A stretch of 8,206 bases of DNA from Pseudomonadota bacterium (GTDB taxonomy: Bacteria; Pseudomonadota; Alphaproteobacteria; UBA8366; GCA-2717185): positions 1 through 8,206 of the forward strand of contig JAQCHR010000145.1 of the NCBI GenBank assembly GCA_027619655.1, written 5' to 3'. Below, piece after piece: positions 1 to 6,713 of this stretch. Below the pieces are notes generated by a model, which had not been told where the DNA came from, ran no database searches, and saw only the letters and a list, made by a program, of their open reading frames with translations. The first letter of the stretch is position 1; every line of letters starts with the position of its first letter. Made by a program: the position numbers and the translations under genes.

Positions 1-679
1 ACATCCAGCCGGCCGGCAGGACACTCTCGACAAAAGGACGTACGATCTTGCGGACGTCGGACTGTTCCAGCCCTTCATCATGCTGCGTAGAGACAACGAC
101 GGATGTCGCGCGGACGGGTTTGCCGGCGACATACTGCAACGTCACCTGGCTTTTGGAATCGGGTCCAATGCCGGAAATCTCCCCCGAATGCCGCGCCTGG
201 GCTATCCGGCGCAGAATTTCGTGACTGTAATGAATGGCGGCCGGCATCAGGACAGGCGTCTCACGGCAGGCGAAGCCGAACATCAGCCCCTGGTCACCGG
301 CGCCTTCATCCTTGTTGCCCGCGGCATCGACGCCCTGGGCGATATCAACCGACTGGCCATGCAGGTGACATTCGAAAGAAAGGTTCTTCCAGTGAAATCC
401 CGACTGCTCGTAACCGATTTCCCTGACCGCGGCACGTACAAGGGCTTCGATCTTTCCCGCATCGACCTCGCCTGAAGCGCTGACGATGCTGGACGGACCG
501 CGAACCTCACCCGCCAGGATAACCCGGTTCGTCGTACACAGGGTTTCACAGGCAACGCGCGACAACGGGTCTTCACCGAGAAAAAGATCGACCACTTCGT
601 CCGAAATCCGGTCGCTTACCTTGTCAGGATGACCTTCGGATACCGACTCGCTCGTGAACAGAAAATCGCCTTTTGCCAA
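1..679 (-). CDS. metK: S-adenosylmethionine synthetase (methionine adenosyltransferase), 5' part of gene
   Basis: MetK makes S-adenosylmethionine from methionine and ATP in the cytoplasm, the methyl donor for nearly all methylation and the co-substrate of radical-SAM enzymes such as MiaB encoded upstream. The first 226 codons are present; the gene runs off the left edge, so the C-terminal domain is missing because of the window, not the gene. Visible signatures are FTSESVSEGHPDKVSDRISD near residues 8-27 (ATP-binding His17 and metal-binding Asp19), the P-loop-like GAGDQGLMFGFA at 126-137, and DSKSQVTLQY at 174-183. The start is TTG at 679-677: it gives MAKGDFLFTSES, the length expected of the family, and no ATG or GTG lies in frame just upstream. 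The ribosome site is odd: a run of seven G (684-690) preceded by AAGGC, and no canonical GGAGG. XRE lies 141 bases upstream on the same strand. The function is certain; the start is likely. Confidence 0.97.
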   Translation of the reverse strand, partial: MAKGDFLFTSESVSEGHPDKVSDRISDEVVDLFLGEDPLSRVACETLCTTNRVILAGEVRGPSSIVSASGEVDAGKIEALVRAAVREIGYEQSGFHWKNLSFECHLHGQSVDIAQGVDAAGNKDEGAGDQGLMFGFACRETPVLMPAAIHYSHEILRRIAQARHSGEISGIGPDSKSQVTLQYVAGKPVRATSVVVSTQHDEGLEQSDVRKIVRPFVESVLPAGWM

Positions 680-820
680 GATTCCCCCCCGCCTTTCCGA
701 TTTTAGGTGCTGTTGGATACGCCAACCGGCCTGCGAAATCAAACACGGACAACCGGGCGCGCAAAATTACTGCGCCGGAAAAGGCGATTTCAGCCTCGCG
801 CGGTCCGAATGGCTTACGGG
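680..820 (-). promoter_or_regulatory. metK leader/intergenic region with hairpin potential
   Basis: This 141-base gap lies between the xre stop codon and the metK start. On the transcribed (minus) strand two hairpins can form. The first pairs GCGCA with TGCGC (759-763 and 771-775, 7-base loop), and three more outer pairs (CCG/CGG) are possible across a 3-base bulge. The second pairs GTTGG with CCAAC (712-716 and 722-726, 5-base loop) and ends about 33 bases before the start codon. Neither is followed by a T-run, so neither is an intrinsic terminator. SAM-responsive leaders upstream of SAM-cycle genes are known in Alphaproteobacteria (SAM-II, SAM/SAH types). I compared by eye and found no convincing match. 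No strong promoter is visible, so metK may be read through from xre. Confidence 0.35.
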
Positions 821-1282
821 TCAGGCCTCGCTCGTATCAGCGAGGCACTTTGTCAGGTCAAACAGGCGTTTGCGCACGGCCGGATCCTTGATCCGGTAGT
901 ATGCCCGGACGAGTTCCAGGGTTTCGCGTTTGGCCAGGGGGTCCGCTTCGCCGTTATCGCCGGCGGGCGCAATCGATTCCGTTCCGGAGATCGACGAGCT
1001 TTCGGAAATTTCCGGCGGCATGTCGTCAAAGAAAAACGAGACGGGGACATCCAGGACGCGGGACAGGTCGAACAGCCGGCTGGAACCGATCCGGTTGGCG
1101 CCGCGTTCGTATTTCTGGACCTGCTGAAACGTCAGCCCGATTGCGTCGCCCAGTTTTTCCTGGCTGATGCCCAGCAGGGTGCGGCGCAGGCGTACCCGCT
1201 TTCCGACATGAATATCCACTGGGTTCGGGCGACCGGTGCCGTAACCTGTCTGAATTTCTTCCGCCCTGGCATTCGCTTGCAT
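821..1282 (-). CDS. XRE-family helix-turn-helix transcriptional regulator
   Basis: This is a 153-residue cytoplasmic DNA-binding protein. Residues about 25-85 form a Cro/C1-type HTH: VGKRVRLRRTLLGISQEKLG, then LTFQQVQKYERGANRIGSSRL as turn and recognition helix, then a third segment ending VPVSFFF. A low-complexity Ser/Glu-rich linker (about 86-115) and a C-terminal helical part, KRETLELVRAYYRIKDPAVRKRLFDLTKCLA, follow. This architecture is common in alphaproteobacterial XRE regulators encoded between lnt and metK. It resembles the rhizobial PraR type, but I cannot assign that name from sequence alone. The ATG at 1282 is chosen because GGAGAG lies 8 bases upstream. A TTG at 1315 would add 11 residues (MRPNNYWRDNK), but most of that extension is encoded by the operator-like palindrome. 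The gene has its own likely promoter and operator and is probably autorepressed. Its targets are unknown. Confidence 0.9.
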   Translation of the reverse strand: MQANARAEEIQTGYGTGRPNPVDIHVGKRVRLRRTLLGISQEKLGDAIGLTFQQVQKYERGANRIGSSRLFDLSRVLDVPVSFFFDDMPPEISESSSISGTESIAPAGDNGEADPLAKRETLELVRAYYRIKDPAVRKRLFDLTKCLADTSEA

Positions 1283-1294
1283 CTTATTATCTCT

Positions 1295-1308
1295 CCAATA
1301 ATTATTGG
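1295..1308. promoter_or_regulatory. 14-bp perfect palindrome, candidate operator of the xre gene
   Basis: CCAATAATTATTGG is a perfect inverted repeat ending 12 bases before the xre ATG. It covers the predicted transcription start (about 1307) and its final GG forms part of the GGAG ribosome site. A dimeric HTH repressor bound here would block its own promoter, which fits XRE autoregulation. The palindrome is observed; its role and the binding protein are inferred. Confidence 0.5.
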
Positions 1309-1313
1309 GCCGC

Positions 1314-1341
1314 AATATGGCAGGAGTATTTTTCGCGTCAA
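1314..1341 (-). promoter_or_regulatory. Candidate sigma70-type promoter of xre
   Basis: On the minus strand TTGACG (1341-1336, five of six bases of the -35 consensus) is followed after 16 bases by CATATT (1319-1314, four of six of the -10 consensus). The predicted start falls at about 1307, inside the 14-bp palindrome, leaving a leader of roughly 25 bases before the ATG at 1282. Confidence 0.45.
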
Positions 1342-1358
1342 GGCCCGTTTCGGTACAT

Positions 1359-1370
1359 TTTCACGTGAAA
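1359..1370. promoter_or_regulatory. 12-bp perfect palindrome between lnt and xre
   Basis: TTTCACGTGAAA is a perfect inverted repeat one base beyond the lnt stop codon and about 17 bases upstream of the candidate -35 box of xre. No T-run adjoins it on the transcribed strand, so a terminator is unlikely. It could be an upstream protein-binding site. Its centre is 63 bp from the centre of the 14-bp palindrome. Confidence 0.35.
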
Positions 1371-1371
1371 T

Positions 1372-2940
1372 CTATAATGTTTTCCTAAATCTCAAGGTTG
1401 CATATGTTGCGAAAATGCAAAAAAGCAATCCCGCAAAGAGACTGTTGCCGTGATGCGCGTAAATTGTCCGCCCCTTAATGCCGGCCGGCAAACGGGCATC
1501 TATCGTGCCCGCCTCTCCCAGGCCCAACCGCCGCAAAATCCTGCCATACGGGTCGATGACGGCGGAGATGCCTGAATAGGCCGCCCGGATCATCGGTACT
1601 CCCTCTTCGATAGCTCTGACGCGCGACTGCGCCAGATGCTGGTGCGGGCCCGCGGATTTTCCATACCAGGCATCGTTGGTCAGGTTCAGCAACCAGTCCG
1701 GCCGGTCTTCCGGTGCGACAATATGGCCCGGAAAAATCACCTCGTAGCAGATCAACGGACCGACCGGGGGCAGCCCCGGGAGCCGCAATGTCCGGGGCCC
1801 GGGCCCGGGCGTATATCCGGTGCCGCCTTCGGTGATTTTCGTGAGCGGCAAATATTCTGCCAGCGGCACGTATTCGCCAAAGGGCACCAGGTGAAACTTG
1901 TCATAATGGCCAACGATCCGGCCCGCCGCATCAATGGCGACCATTGCATTCCTGAGGCGGTACGGATTGCTCTCATGGCGCGGCGCGCCGGTCAGCAGCA
2001 CCCCACCCGGCGGCACGACCGTCGCCAGTAGCCGGCGAAGCTCGGGCGCAGTGGACAGGAAAAACGTTGCCGCTGTTTCCGGCCAGATAATGTGGGAAAC
2101 CCAGTCCGGACGATCGCGGCGGCTCAGATCCAGAAATTGCTGCAGGTTTCGCTGCTGGAATTCCGGCGCCCATTTTTCTTTTTGCAGGACGTCGGACTGA
2201 ACGACCCGGATTCCGACGCCGCTATCAGCGGCGGGCGTATCGGGCAATCGCGCGGCGCCGCCGGCCCAGACGACAACCGGCACGGCAAGTGCTATGGCGG
2301 GTGCGGCCCATCGCCGACGCCCGCGCGCGTCGGCCATTGCCGCGGGAAGACAGGCCGTCACGATGACGAAGAGTCCAACGCCATAGGCGCCGACCAGGGA
2401 TGCAAGCTGCAGCATGGCATCCGAACCCGCCCAGCCATAGCCGATCAGATTCCACGGCAGCCCGGTCAGAAAATGGCCCCTTACCCATTCCGCACACGAC
2501 CATGCCAGGGCAAACAGCAGCGCGCGCTCCAGGTGATCCCGGCCCTTCCACGCGATCAGCGCGACCAGTCCGGTATAGATCGCCAGGACGGCGGGGAGGC
2601 CCAGGACAACGAAGGGCAGCATCCAGGCGAACTTCGTCCCGAAAACAAGCAAGGCGTTCCCGATCCAGTACAACCCGAAGACAAAGAAACCAAAACCGAA
2701 CCACCAGCCGGTAAGGAATGCGGCACGGCGGGTCGCCGCCCCCGCCATCAACCAGAGCACCGCCGGAAAGATCAGGAAGTTCAGGGGAAACAGATATACC
2801 GGCGGCAGCGTAAGGGTCAGGACGCAACCGAGACCGAAAACCGCCGCATATCGCCGCCATCCGGAGACGGCCGCAAGCCGGCGCGCGGCGTCACGAAGTA
2901 TCGTCCGAGGCGCCGCAGCACCGGCAGCAGGGTCAGTCAT
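1372..2940 (-). CDS. lnt: Apolipoprotein N-acyltransferase
   Basis: Lnt is an inner-membrane enzyme that adds the third acyl chain, taken from a phospholipid, to the N-terminal cysteine of diacylated lipoproteins, the last maturation step before Lol export. The 522-residue product has a hydrophobic N-terminal half with several membrane segments (about 32-68, 76-130, 176-197, 211-229). A periplasmic nitrilase-like domain (about 243-485) and a C-terminal membrane helix (about 499-515) follow. The Glu-Lys-Cys triad is visible as E288 in WPETAATFF, K348 in YDKFHLVPFGEYVP and C398 in ICYEVIFPG, with WLLNLTNDAWYG following. The start is set at ATG 2940, which overlaps the corC stop by 8 bases (ATGACTGA) and implies translational coupling. 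A longer frame exists to 3036, but it lies inside corC and its extra residues do not look like Lnt. Confidence 0.97.
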   Translation of the reverse strand: MTDPAAGAAAPRTILRDAARRLAAVSGWRRYAAVFGLGCVLTLTLPPVYLFPLNFLIFPAVLWLMAGAATRRAAFLTGWWFGFGFFVFGLYWIGNALLVFGTKFAWMLPFVVLGLPAVLAIYTGLVALIAWKGRDHLERALLFALAWSCAEWVRGHFLTGLPWNLIGYGWAGSDAMLQLASLVGAYGVGLFVIVTACLPAAMADARGRRRWAAPAIALAVPVVVWAGGAARLPDTPAADSGVGIRVVQSDVLQKEKWAPEFQQRNLQQFLDLSRRDRPDWVSHIIWPETAATFFLSTAPELRRLLATVVPPGGVLLTGAPRHESNPYRLRNAMVAIDAAGRIVGHYDKFHLVPFGEYVPLAEYLPLTKITEGGTGYTPGPGPRTLRLPGLPPVGPLICYEVIFPGHIVAPEDRPDWLLNLTNDAWYGKSAGPHQHLAQSRVRAIEEGVPMIRAAYSGISAVIDPYGRILRRLGLGEAGTIDARLPAGIKGRTIYAHHGNSLFAGLLFCIFATYATLRFRKTL

Positions 2941-3865
2941 CCGCCACGTCGGATGTCGGCAGGTTCCGAATCCGCAGCCTCTTGATGCGGCGCGGATCGG
3001 CATCAAGGACTTCGAATTCGACGCCGGACGGACCATGGACGATCAGTTCGCCACGCGTCGGGACACGCCCCGCGAGCGAAAACAGGAAGCCGCCAAGCGT
3101 GTCTATGTCCTCCGCACGCTCTTCCTCCGTCAGCACGGGCCCGACTTCCGATTCGAACTGCTCAACCGTCACGCGGGCATCGGCAACAAGCGACCCTTTT
3201 GCCCCCCGGATCAGTTGCGGGCCGGATTCGGCATCGTGCTCATCCTCTATTTCACCGACAATCTGTTCGACCAAATCCTCAATGGTGATCAACCCGTCAA
3301 TACCCCCGTATTCATCGATCACCAGCGCCATGTGCAGGTGGGACATCTGCATCTGCAGCAGCAGGTCGAGAACAGGCATCGACGGCGCGACGAACAGGAC
3401 TTTCCGCAGGATCTTGCGCAGGCTGAAATTTGCGCTGTCCGCCATTTCCGGCAACACATCCTTGATGTGCACCATGCCGACGACATCGTCGAGCGACTCG
3501 CGATAGACCGGCAGGCGCGAATGCCCTTCCCTGTTGATCTGCGCAACGAGGCCTTCCAGTGTCTCGTTGATTTCGATAGCGCCGATATCGGCGCGCGGAA
3601 TCATCACATCATAGGCACTCAGCCCGCTCAGGTTGAGAATATTGGCAATCAGGCGACGTTCGCCCGGATCAATCGCCTCGACCCGTTTCTCATGCTCTTC
3701 GATCAGCTCCTCGAAGGTGTCGCGCAGGGTCGAATCGACGTTTTTCTGGCCGCGCCACGGCAGGATCTTGTCCAGCAGACTCTGCCGCTTGTCCGCTTCC
3801 GGCGCTTCCTTTTCGGGTGCATCGCCGTTTGTATCGACCGTCACCGGCCTGGCGTCGTCACTCAC
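2933..3865 (-). CDS. corC: CBS-domain protein of the CorC/HlyC (YbeX) family
   Basis: This 310-residue cytoplasmic protein has a charged N-terminal tail, DVMIPRADI at 86-94 opening the first CBS repeat, a second CBS repeat around 155-210 with LVIDEYGGIDGLITIEDLVE (182-200), and a CorC_HlyC domain at about 222-303. CBS pairs usually bind adenine nucleotides. Family members were linked to Mg/Co efflux in Enterobacteria, and the YbeX branch beside ybeY and phoH has been linked to ribosome metabolism; the sequence does not decide between these roles. It lacks the membrane DUF21 domain of larger relatives. The start is GTG at 3865, three bases past the ybeY stop, with GGAGG 8 bases upstream, inside the end of ybeY. 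The nearby ATG at 3872 reads only four codons. It is the fourth gene of the miaB-lnt operon. Confidence 0.93.
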   Translation of the reverse strand: MSDDARPVTVDTNGDAPEKEAPEADKRQSLLDKILPWRGQKNVDSTLRDTFEELIEEHEKRVEAIDPGERRLIANILNLSGLSAYDVMIPRADIGAIEINETLEGLVAQINREGHSRLPVYRESLDDVVGMVHIKDVLPEMADSANFSLRKILRKVLFVAPSMPVLDLLLQMQMSHLHMALVIDEYGGIDGLITIEDLVEQIVGEIEDEHDAESGPQLIRGAKGSLVADARVTVEQFESEVGPVLTEEERAEDIDTLGGFLFSLAGRVPTRGELIVHGPSGVEFEVLDADPRRIKRLRIRNLPTSDVADD

Positions 3866-3868
3866 GCG

Positions 3869-4369
3869 TCATGCCTCCTGCACCGGTATTGTAAAAGGGT
3901 CGGCGATACCGAGTTCCGCCAGGATCGAAATCTCCAGTGCCTCCATCTTGCGTGCATCCGCTTGCGTCTGATGATCATGGCCCAGCAGGTGCAGCAATCC
4001 GTGCACGCAAAGATGGGACAGGTGGTCGGGCAGGCTTTTTTCCTGCTCCCCGGCCTCGCGCGCAATAGTCTCATAAGCCAGAACGATGTCGCCCAGCAGG
4101 CAAGCCGCGTCGCCGGGGCCGTTTTCGCCATCCGCCGGAAACGACAGCACGTTGGTCGGCCTGTCCTGGCCACGATAGGTGCGGTTCAGGTCCTGGACGA
4201 ACCCGTCATCGCCAAGCACGATGCTGACCTCCGATTCCCGGGCCGTATTTCCCGCGCTGCCCCAGGCCATGCGGGTGGCGCGCCGCGCGACGGCCGTTGC
4301 GTCAAACGGCGCCTTGTCCCAGGCCGGGGCTTTCGTCGCAATGTCGATCAAAAGCAGGTCGCGCGTCAT
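3869..4369 (-). CDS. ybeY: Endoribonuclease/rRNA maturation factor YbeY
   Basis: YbeY is a small zinc metalloprotein needed for 16S rRNA 3'-end maturation and ribosome quality control. The 166-residue length is typical. The signature is HGLLHLLGHDH with zinc ligands H123, H127 and H133 (H-x3-H-x5-H), preceded by the conserved LNRTYRGQDRPTNVLSFPAD (61-80) and LLGDIVLAYE (91-100). The ATG at 4369 overlaps the phoH stop in the form ATGA, so translation is probably coupled. Its partner PhoH/YbeZ is encoded just upstream, consistent with the two acting together. No key residue is missing. Confidence 0.96.
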   Translation of the reverse strand: MTRDLLLIDIATKAPAWDKAPFDATAVARRATRMAWGSAGNTARESEVSIVLGDDGFVQDLNRTYRGQDRPTNVLSFPADGENGPGDAACLLGDIVLAYETIAREAGEQEKSLPDHLSHLCVHGLLHLLGHDHQTQADARKMEALEISILAELGIADPFTIPVQEA

Positions 4370-5349
4370 TTTTTCTTGCCGGACTCCGCAGCGTCATAGG
4401 CACGGATGATCCGCGCCACCAGCGGCGGGCGAACAACATCGGCATCGGAAAAACGGACAAACGAGATACCTGGCACGTCAGCCAGGGTTTCGACGGCGTC
4501 GCGCAGGCCCGGCCGGGTACCCGGCGGCAGATCGACCTGGCTGAGATCACCCGTAATGACCATGCGGCTATTTTCGCCAAGCCGCGTCAGAAACATTTTC
4601 ATCTGCGTTGCGGTGGTGTTTTGCGCCTCGTCCAGGATGACGAAGGCGTTGGTCAGCGTCCGGCCTCGCATGAAGGCAAGGGGAGCGACTTCGAACTCGC
4701 CGCTGGAAAGCCGTCGCACCACCTGGTCGCCGGGCAGCGTGTCATGCAGCGCATCAAAAAGCGGCCGCAGATAGGGATCGATCTTTTCCTGCATGTCGCC
4801 CGGGAGAAAACCAAGCCGCTCCCCGGCTTCCACCGCCGGGCGCGAGAGGATAATACGATCCACCTTGCCCGCGCTGAACAGTTCCACGGCGGCGCAGACC
4901 GCAAGATAGGTCTTTCCGGTACCCGCCGGGCCAAGCGCGAAGACCATGCTGCTTTCCCGCATGGCCTGTATGTATCGGGACTGGGCCGCGGACCGCGCAG
5001 CAATCCGCTTGCGATGCAAGTGGATCATGGTGCGGTTGTCGCCGCCGCCTTCATCGGGCCGGGCTGTCTGCGCCATGCGCACCGCGGCATCGACATCGCC
5101 GTCGTTCAGCAATTCGCCGTCGCGCACCTGGCTGTAAAGGCTGCGTAGCGCCGCGCCCGCCGTGGTCGCCGCATCGGAAGGGCCCGAGATCGCGATACGG
5201 TTGCCGCGCGCGACCAGGGACACGCCGAGTTGTTGTTCGATCCTGACCAGATGCTTGTCATGCGCCCCGAACACCAGCGGCAGAAGATTATTGTCGTCGA
5301 ACTGGATATGAACCGGGTTCGCGTCGTGTGTCCGGCTGACAGTTGTCAA
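4366..5349 (-). CDS. phoH: PhoH-family ATPase (YbeZ)
   Basis: This 327-residue P-loop ATPase, often annotated as a phosphate-starvation protein, has a predicted RNA-related (helicase-like) role and is a genetic and physical partner of YbeY. The N-terminal region (about 12-60, VHIQFDDNNLLPLVFGAHD) has the KH-like character of the YbeZ branch. Walker A is GPAGTGKT at 140-147 and Walker B is VILDEAQN at 237-244, followed by TRLGENSRMVITGDLSQVDLP. The start appears to be TTG at 5349: it overlaps the miaB stop as TTGA and has AAGGG 7 bases upstream within the end of miaB. No in-frame ATG or GTG occurs before the conserved region, which begins about residue 12. The family is certain; the TTG start is well supported but not proven. 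Confidence 0.94.
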   Translation of the reverse strand: MTTVSRTHDANPVHIQFDDNNLLPLVFGAHDKHLVRIEQQLGVSLVARGNRIAISGPSDAATTAGAALRSLYSQVRDGELLNDGDVDAAVRMAQTARPDEGGGDNRTMIHLHRKRIAARSAAQSRYIQAMRESSMVFALGPAGTGKTYLAVCAAVELFSAGKVDRIILSRPAVEAGERLGFLPGDMQEKIDPYLRPLFDALHDTLPGDQVVRRLSSGEFEVAPLAFMRGRTLTNAFVILDEAQNTTATQMKMFLTRLGENSRMVITGDLSQVDLPPGTRPGLRDAVETLADVPGISFVRFSDADVVRPPLVARIIRAYDAAESGKKK

Positions 5350-6713
5350 GCACTGACCCTTTTGCTGGGGGCCGCCGCGGCGACGATGTCTCCGCGCAGG
5401 CTTCTGTTATGAACGGCGGCGATACGGCACGTGGCGACGGACCCGATCAGCCGGTCCGGCGCCTCGGCGAACACGGATTGCATATAGGGTGATCGCCCCT
5501 GTATCTGGCCGGGCCGACGGCCCTTGCGATCGAACAGGACGGGCATCACGGCACCGGCCGCGTTGTGGTTGAAGGCTTCCTGTTGCGCCTGGAGCAACTG
5601 CTGCACCATGGCGAGGCGTTCTTCCTTCACGGGATCGGGCACCTGCTCGCCGATGCCGGCCGCCGGCGTCCCGGGCCGGGCGCTGTATTTGAAGGAATAG
5701 GCCTGCGCAAAGGTGACTTCCCGGATAAGACGCAGCGTATCCGCGAAATCCCGATCCGTTTCGCCCGGAAACCCGACGATGAAATCCGACGACAGGGCGA
5801 TATCGGAACGCGCGGCGCGCAACCCTTCGATGATCCGGAAATAATCCTCGGCCGTATGCTGGCGGTTCATTGCCGCCAGAATGCGGTCGGAGCCCGATTG
5901 CACGGGCAGGTGCAGATACGGCATGAGCTGCGGAACATCGCGATGCGCCTCGATCAGTTCATCCGCCATGTCCCGGGGATGGCTTGTCGTATAGCGGATG
6001 CGCTGCACGGCCGGCACGGACTCCGCCAGGTGACGGATCAGTCGTCCAAGGCCCCATTCCCGTCCATCCGGCGCCGTGCCGTGATAGGCGTTGACGTTCT
6101 GGCCGAGCAGCGTGATCTCCCGGCACCCCCCGGCAGCAAGCCGCCGGGCCTCGTCGGTGACGGCCGCGACAGGCCGCGACTGTTCGGCGCCGCGTGTATA
6201 GGGCACGACGCAGAAGGTGCAGAACTTGTCACAGCCCTCCTGCACCGACAGGAAGGCAGCCGGCCCCTGTGACGCCGACTCCTCGGGCAGGTGGTCGAAC
6301 TTGTCTTCTTCCGGGAACTCTGTGTCGACAACGCGCGTACCCGATTTTTGCAGGACCTGAGCGACCAGTTCGGGCAGGCGGTGGTATGTCTGCGGACCGA
6401 ATACCATATCGACGCAATCCGCCCGCGCAATGATTTCAGCACCCTCCGCCTGTCCGACGCAGCCGCCGACCGCGATGATCATCCGTTCGCCCGCGGCTTC
6501 GCGACCCTGTTTCAACAGGCGCATCCGGCCGATTTCCGAATACACCTTTTCCGCCGCCTTTTCGCGGATATGGCACGTATTCAGAATGACCATATCGGCG
6601 TCCACCGGGCTGTCGGTCGGGACATAGCCATGCGGCGCCAGAACATCCGCCATCCGGACGGAGTCATAGACATTCATCTGACAGCCGTAAGTTTTGATAA
6701 AGAGCCTTTTCAC
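5346..6713 (-). CDS. miaB: tRNA-2-methylthio-N6-dimethylallyladenosine synthase MiaB
   Basis: MiaB is a radical-SAM methylthiotransferase that converts i6A37 to ms2i6A37 in tRNAs reading UNN codons, improving codon-anticodon pairing. The 455-residue product has the N-terminal UPF0004 domain with auxiliary-cluster cysteines C11 (TYGCQMN), C47 (LNTCHIR) and C85 (GGCVGQ). The radical-SAM motif C161-x3-C165-x2-C168 (EGCDKFCTFC) comes next, then HLPVQSGSDRIL (268-279), DFIVGFPGETD (310-320) and a C-terminal TRAM domain (about 382-445). All six cluster cysteines are present, and these motifs favour MiaB over the paralogues MtaB and RimO. The start is GTG at 6713 because MKRLFIKTYGCQMN matches the family N-terminus; no strong Shine-Dalgarno precedes it. 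It heads the operon and its stop overlaps the phoH start by 4 bases. Confidence 0.97.
   Translation of the reverse strand: MKRLFIKTYGCQMNVYDSVRMADVLAPHGYVPTDSPVDADMVILNTCHIREKAAEKVYSEIGRMRLLKQGREAAGERMIIAVGGCVGQAEGAEIIARADCVDMVFGPQTYHRLPELVAQVLQKSGTRVVDTEFPEEDKFDHLPEESASQGPAAFLSVQEGCDKFCTFCVVPYTRGAEQSRPVAAVTDEARRLAAGGCREITLLGQNVNAYHGTAPDGREWGLGRLIRHLAESVPAVQRIRYTTSHPRDMADELIEAHRDVPQLMPYLHLPVQSGSDRILAAMNRQHTAEDYFRIIEGLRAARSDIALSSDFIVGFPGETDRDFADTLRLIREVTFAQAYSFKYSARPGTPAAGIGEQVPDPVKEERLAMVQQLLQAQQEAFNHNAAGAVMPVLFDRKGRRPGQIQGRSPYMQSVFAEAPDRLIGSVATCRIAAVHNRSLRGDIVAAAAPSKRVSA

Noticed and set aside
680..760. SAM-II-type riboswitch in front of metK
   Set aside because: Some words recall it (TGATTT, CTAAAA before a G-rich ribosome site, and a possible GTGTT/AGCAC stem). 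However, the loop and 3' tail lengths do not allow the usual pseudoknot and conserved core bases are missing by eye. It is kept only as an open question on the leader.
707..1453. A 248-codon plus-strand frame across the xre gene and its flanks
   Set aside because: It covers the xre coding sequence in antisense plus both intergenic regions. The only part with family resemblance is on the opposite strand.
2092..2985. A 297-codon open frame on the plus strand
   Set aside because: It is antisense to lnt, very rich in Gly, Arg and Gln, and has no motif; it is a shadow frame.
2941..3036. N-terminal extension of lnt to 3036
   Set aside because: The extra 32 residues are entirely within the coding sequence of corC and are not Lnt-like. 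The ATG at 2940 overlapping the corC stop is the better start.
3035..4399. A 454-codon open frame on the plus strand
   Set aside because: It lies wholly antisense to corC and ybeY, both unmistakable genes. Its sequence is rich in Arg, Gln and His as expected of an antisense shadow in GC-rich DNA, with no recognisable domain.
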